Assembly (NCBI GenBank): GCA_964462185.1
Contig: CAYWWV010000057.1
Span: forward strand, 1-6,450
Direction of reading: 5' to 3'
Origin: RBG-16-57-9 sp964462185
GTDB taxonomy: Archaea; Thermoproteota; Bathyarchaeia; TCS64
DNA: 6,450 nt
Below are positions 4,808 through 6,450 of this stretch, piece by piece (within the stretch, counting starts at the first letter, position 1; every line of letters starts with the position of its first letter). The position numbers and the translations under genes were made by a program. The notes beneath the pieces were generated by a model. The model was not told the DNA's origin and did no database searches. It saw only the letters and a list, made by a program, of their open reading frames with translations.

Positions 4808-6244
4808 ATGCCCCCTCGGTTTGTCAACCAGCTGTTGAAACCCTTCCTGCAATACTATGCTTTGAGCTGGTTGAAGAAGCAGGACTACCAGAAGAGGGCC
4901 GATGAAAAAGTAAACAAACACCTCCAAAGGCTTAGGAATAAAGGGATAGGTAGAGCCCTAGGCATAGAGGCCTCAACCAAGATCCAAGAACTCCCCCTCA
5001 CATCTTACGAGTTTTACAAGCCTTTCTTCGAGAACCCCAATCCGGGGGACTTTATGTATCCGTTGGAGGAGTATGTGAGGGTCTACACCAGCGGCACCAT
5101 GGGTAAGCCAAAGACGTTCCTTCTCCCCAAGAAAGGTCTATGGAGAAACATCCAAGCCACAGGCATGACCATGCTGTTCCTCTCGACCCACAACGGGGAA
5201 CGCATCGAGTACGAGGTGGGGGATGTGATCTACCAGAACACTCCTGGGGGCCAGTTCTTGGCCAGCTTCTACTACGACCTATACGAGAAAAAGGACCCTG
5301 GCTGGAACGTGCAGGTTCCAGACTCCAACCTCAGCTTCCAAGAAAAAGTGGACTACTTTGTGGAGCACTACGAAGAGATCGACACCGCGTATATGATGGT
5401 GACCACCTTCCTAGACCAGATCTACCCCCGCATCAACAAACCCATATACCTCAAAGGCTTCATGACCCAAGACCGCTCCGCATACGTATTGAAGGATAAG
5501 ATAAAGGAGCTGACTGGAAACTACCCAAAGACCCTCTATGGGTCAACGGAGACCATGTTTATCTCCCTACCCTCCATAGAGTACCCTGGCTGCTTCTTCT
5601 TCGACTGGAGGGTGGTCTACCCCGAGTTCATCCCCGAGAAGGACGCCATAGGCGAGCCCCCAGCCAAATCAGAGCCCCCCAGGAGCATCCTGAAATACGA
5701 CCAGGTGGAAGTGGGGAAGGTCTACCAACTAGTGGCCACCCCGTTTGAAAACGATTTAGTGAGATATGTAATGCCCGACCTGATGGAGTGTATCGCCCTG
5801 GGGGACAACATCCTGGGTTCGCCCATGCCCGTGTTCAAATACTACGCACGAGCCGACAACCTCCTGGTACTCCACAACTTCACAAGGATCAACGAGGACG
5901 AACTCCTAGAGGTTCTAAGAAGGGCAGACATACCCTTCGTAGACTTCACCGCTGTGAGGGAACTCCATGGCTCCAGGGAGTACATGAACCTCTACATAGA
6001 GTTGAGAGAGGAGATGGATTTAGAGGAGGTGTTGGAGAGGGTGAACCAGGAGTTGATAGAATACGACAAAGACTGGAGAGACTTAAACCAGATGGTGGGA
6101 TACAAACCCATCAAGGTAACCCTGCTAGAGAGAGGATCCTTCAAGCGTTACCTCCAAAAGCGGGGGGGCCTCCCAAAAGTAAACCGCATAAACATGAGGA
6201 AGGAACACTTGGAACTCTTAACCTCCAAGGACGGCGAAGACTAA
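4808..6244 (+). CDS. GH3/phenylacetate-CoA-ligase-like adenylate-forming enzyme
   Basis: This is a 478-residue cytosolic enzyme of the acyl-adenylating (ANL) superfamily. It would activate a carboxylic acid with ATP to an acyl-AMP, then pass the acyl group to an amine (GH3 amido synthetases) or to CoA (PaaK-like). The phosphate-binding loop YTSGTMGKPK is at 93-102, the second motif YGSTE at 244-248, RYVMPD at 319-324 where GH3 proteins have RYRxGD, and YYARADNLL at 345-353 at the hinge before a C-terminal domain (about 355-478). The order and spacing, and the F-x-YYARADNLL segment followed by an E-rich helix (INEDELLEVL), look closer to GH3 than to PaaK. GH3 proteins are often 550-600 residues, so this is a compact version, nearer PaaK in length. 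The start is fixed by a Shine-Dalgarno site 10 nt after the KaiC-like gene. The acid substrate and acceptor are unknown, and the GH3 versus PaaK choice is uncertain. Confidence 0.8.
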   Translation: MPPRFVNQLLKPFLQYYALSWLKKQDYQKRADEKVNKHLQRLRNKGIGRALGIEASTKIQELPLTSYEFYKPFFENPNPGDFMYPLEEYVRVYTSGTMGKPKTFLLPKKGLWRNIQATGMTMLFLSTHNGERIEYEVGDVIYQNTPGGQFLASFYYDLYEKKDPGWNVQVPDSNLSFQEKVDYFVEHYEEIDTAYMMVTTFLDQIYPRINKPIYLKGFMTQDRSAYVLKDKIKELTGNYPKTLYGSTETMFISLPSIEYPGCFFFDWRVVYPEFIPEKDAIGEPPAKSEPPRSILKYDQVEVGKVYQLVATPFENDLVRYVMPDLMECIALGDNILGSPMPVFKYYARADNLLVLHNFTRINEDELLEVLRRADIPFVDFTAVRELHGSREYMNLYIELREEMDLEEVLERVNQELIEYDKDWRDLNQMVGYKPIKVTLLERGSFKRYLQKRGGLPKVNRINMRKEHLELLTSKDGED

Positions 6245-6252
6245 AACAACCA

Positions 6253-6450
6253 TCATTCAAGGTTTATAATTCGGTCAGCCAAAACCTCGAACTTGATGAT
6301 GTCCGCAGGAGACTCGTGGCTATCCGGGAAGTAGAAACAGGTTATCAAGCTCTGGCTGAAACGAATGCTGGGTATTTTGGAGGTCAGGAAGGTGTAGACC
6401 CGCTTCCACCCATGGGTGTGGATAAGGCTTGAAAGAGTGTAGATAATGAT
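6253..6450 (-). CDS. C-terminal end of a minus-strand gene, possibly RecA/KaiC-like (partial)
   Basis: A frame open from the window edge reads 65 residues and stops at TGA (6255-6253); its start lies beyond the window. The visible part begins IIIYTLSSLI, resembling a Walker B strand and following turn of KaiC/DUF835-type RecA domains (usually a D where the Y is). It continues with KRVYTFLTSKIPSIR and ends with EVLADRIINLE, like the final strand of these ATPases. Wobble positions in this frame are mostly C or G, as in the other genes, whereas the competing plus-strand frame over the same bases has A/T-rich wobbles and no start signal. It converges on the adenylating enzyme with only 8 nt between stops. 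That it is coding is likely; the family is a guess. Confidence 0.5.
   Translation of the reverse strand: MIIYTLSSLIHTHGWKRVYTFLTSKIPSIRFSQSLITCFYFPDSHESPADIIKFEVLADRIINLE

Noticed and set aside
5788..6432. 214-codon plus-strand frame extending past the adenylating enzyme
   Set aside because: Most of it is a shadow frame of that gene. Its tail beyond 6244 has A/T-rich wobbles and no start site, while the opposite strand has wobble use like the real genes.
1..6450. CRISPR array, insertion sequence or phage attachment site
   Set aside because: No regularly spaced repeats, terminal inverted repeats or transposase/integrase motifs were seen. The tRNA 3' end has no nearby integrase gene or visible duplicated copy in the window.

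Overview
The window reads as archaeal DNA. A class II tRNA-Leu has an encoded CCA end, and two protein genes have TATA-like boxes placed so that transcripts would be leaderless or nearly so. A third gene has a strong Shine-Dalgarno site. Codon use favours AGG, ATA and CTA and has C/G-rich wobble positions, and a single-domain archaeal KaiC-like ATPase is present. A mesophilic or moderately thermophilic archaeon from a metagenome assembly (for example a Bathyarchaeia-type lineage) would fit, but the phylum cannot be fixed from this sequence. A run of exactly 100 Ns at 3759-3858 is a scaffold gap, so the left and right halves are only as close as the scaffolding is correct.

Left half: tRNA-Leu(CAG) lies on the minus strand at 11-96. 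Divergent from it, a 12-TM-type major facilitator transporter (183-1379) is followed after 29 nt by a small UlaG/UPF0173-like metallo-beta-lactamase-fold hydrolase (1409-2044). An M20D/AbgB-like amidohydrolase (2045-3469, minus) runs toward the hydrolase, and the two stop codons abut with no intergenic base. A GC-rich hairpin sits just beside the junction. Upstream of the amidohydrolase is an unrecognised minus-strand ORF (3479-3758) that runs into the gap. Beyond the gap, a short in-frame minus-strand N-terminus (3859-3915) may be the start of that same gene.

Right half: a two-gene plus-strand operon encodes a KaiC/RecA-like ATPase (4078-4797) and a GH3/phenylacetate-CoA-ligase-like adenylate-forming enzyme (4808-6244). 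The second gene's Shine-Dalgarno overlaps the end of the first. Tail-to-tail with it is the C-terminal end of another minus-strand gene (6253-6450, cut by the window edge), possibly itself RecA/KaiC-like.

The most interesting functional idea is an inference. GH3-type enzymes make acyl-amino acid amides, and M20D/AbgB-type enzymes hydrolyse such amides (aminobenzoyl-glutamate, auxin-amino acid conjugates). The window may therefore hold a conjugation and deconjugation pair with a KaiC-like regulator and a transporter nearby.
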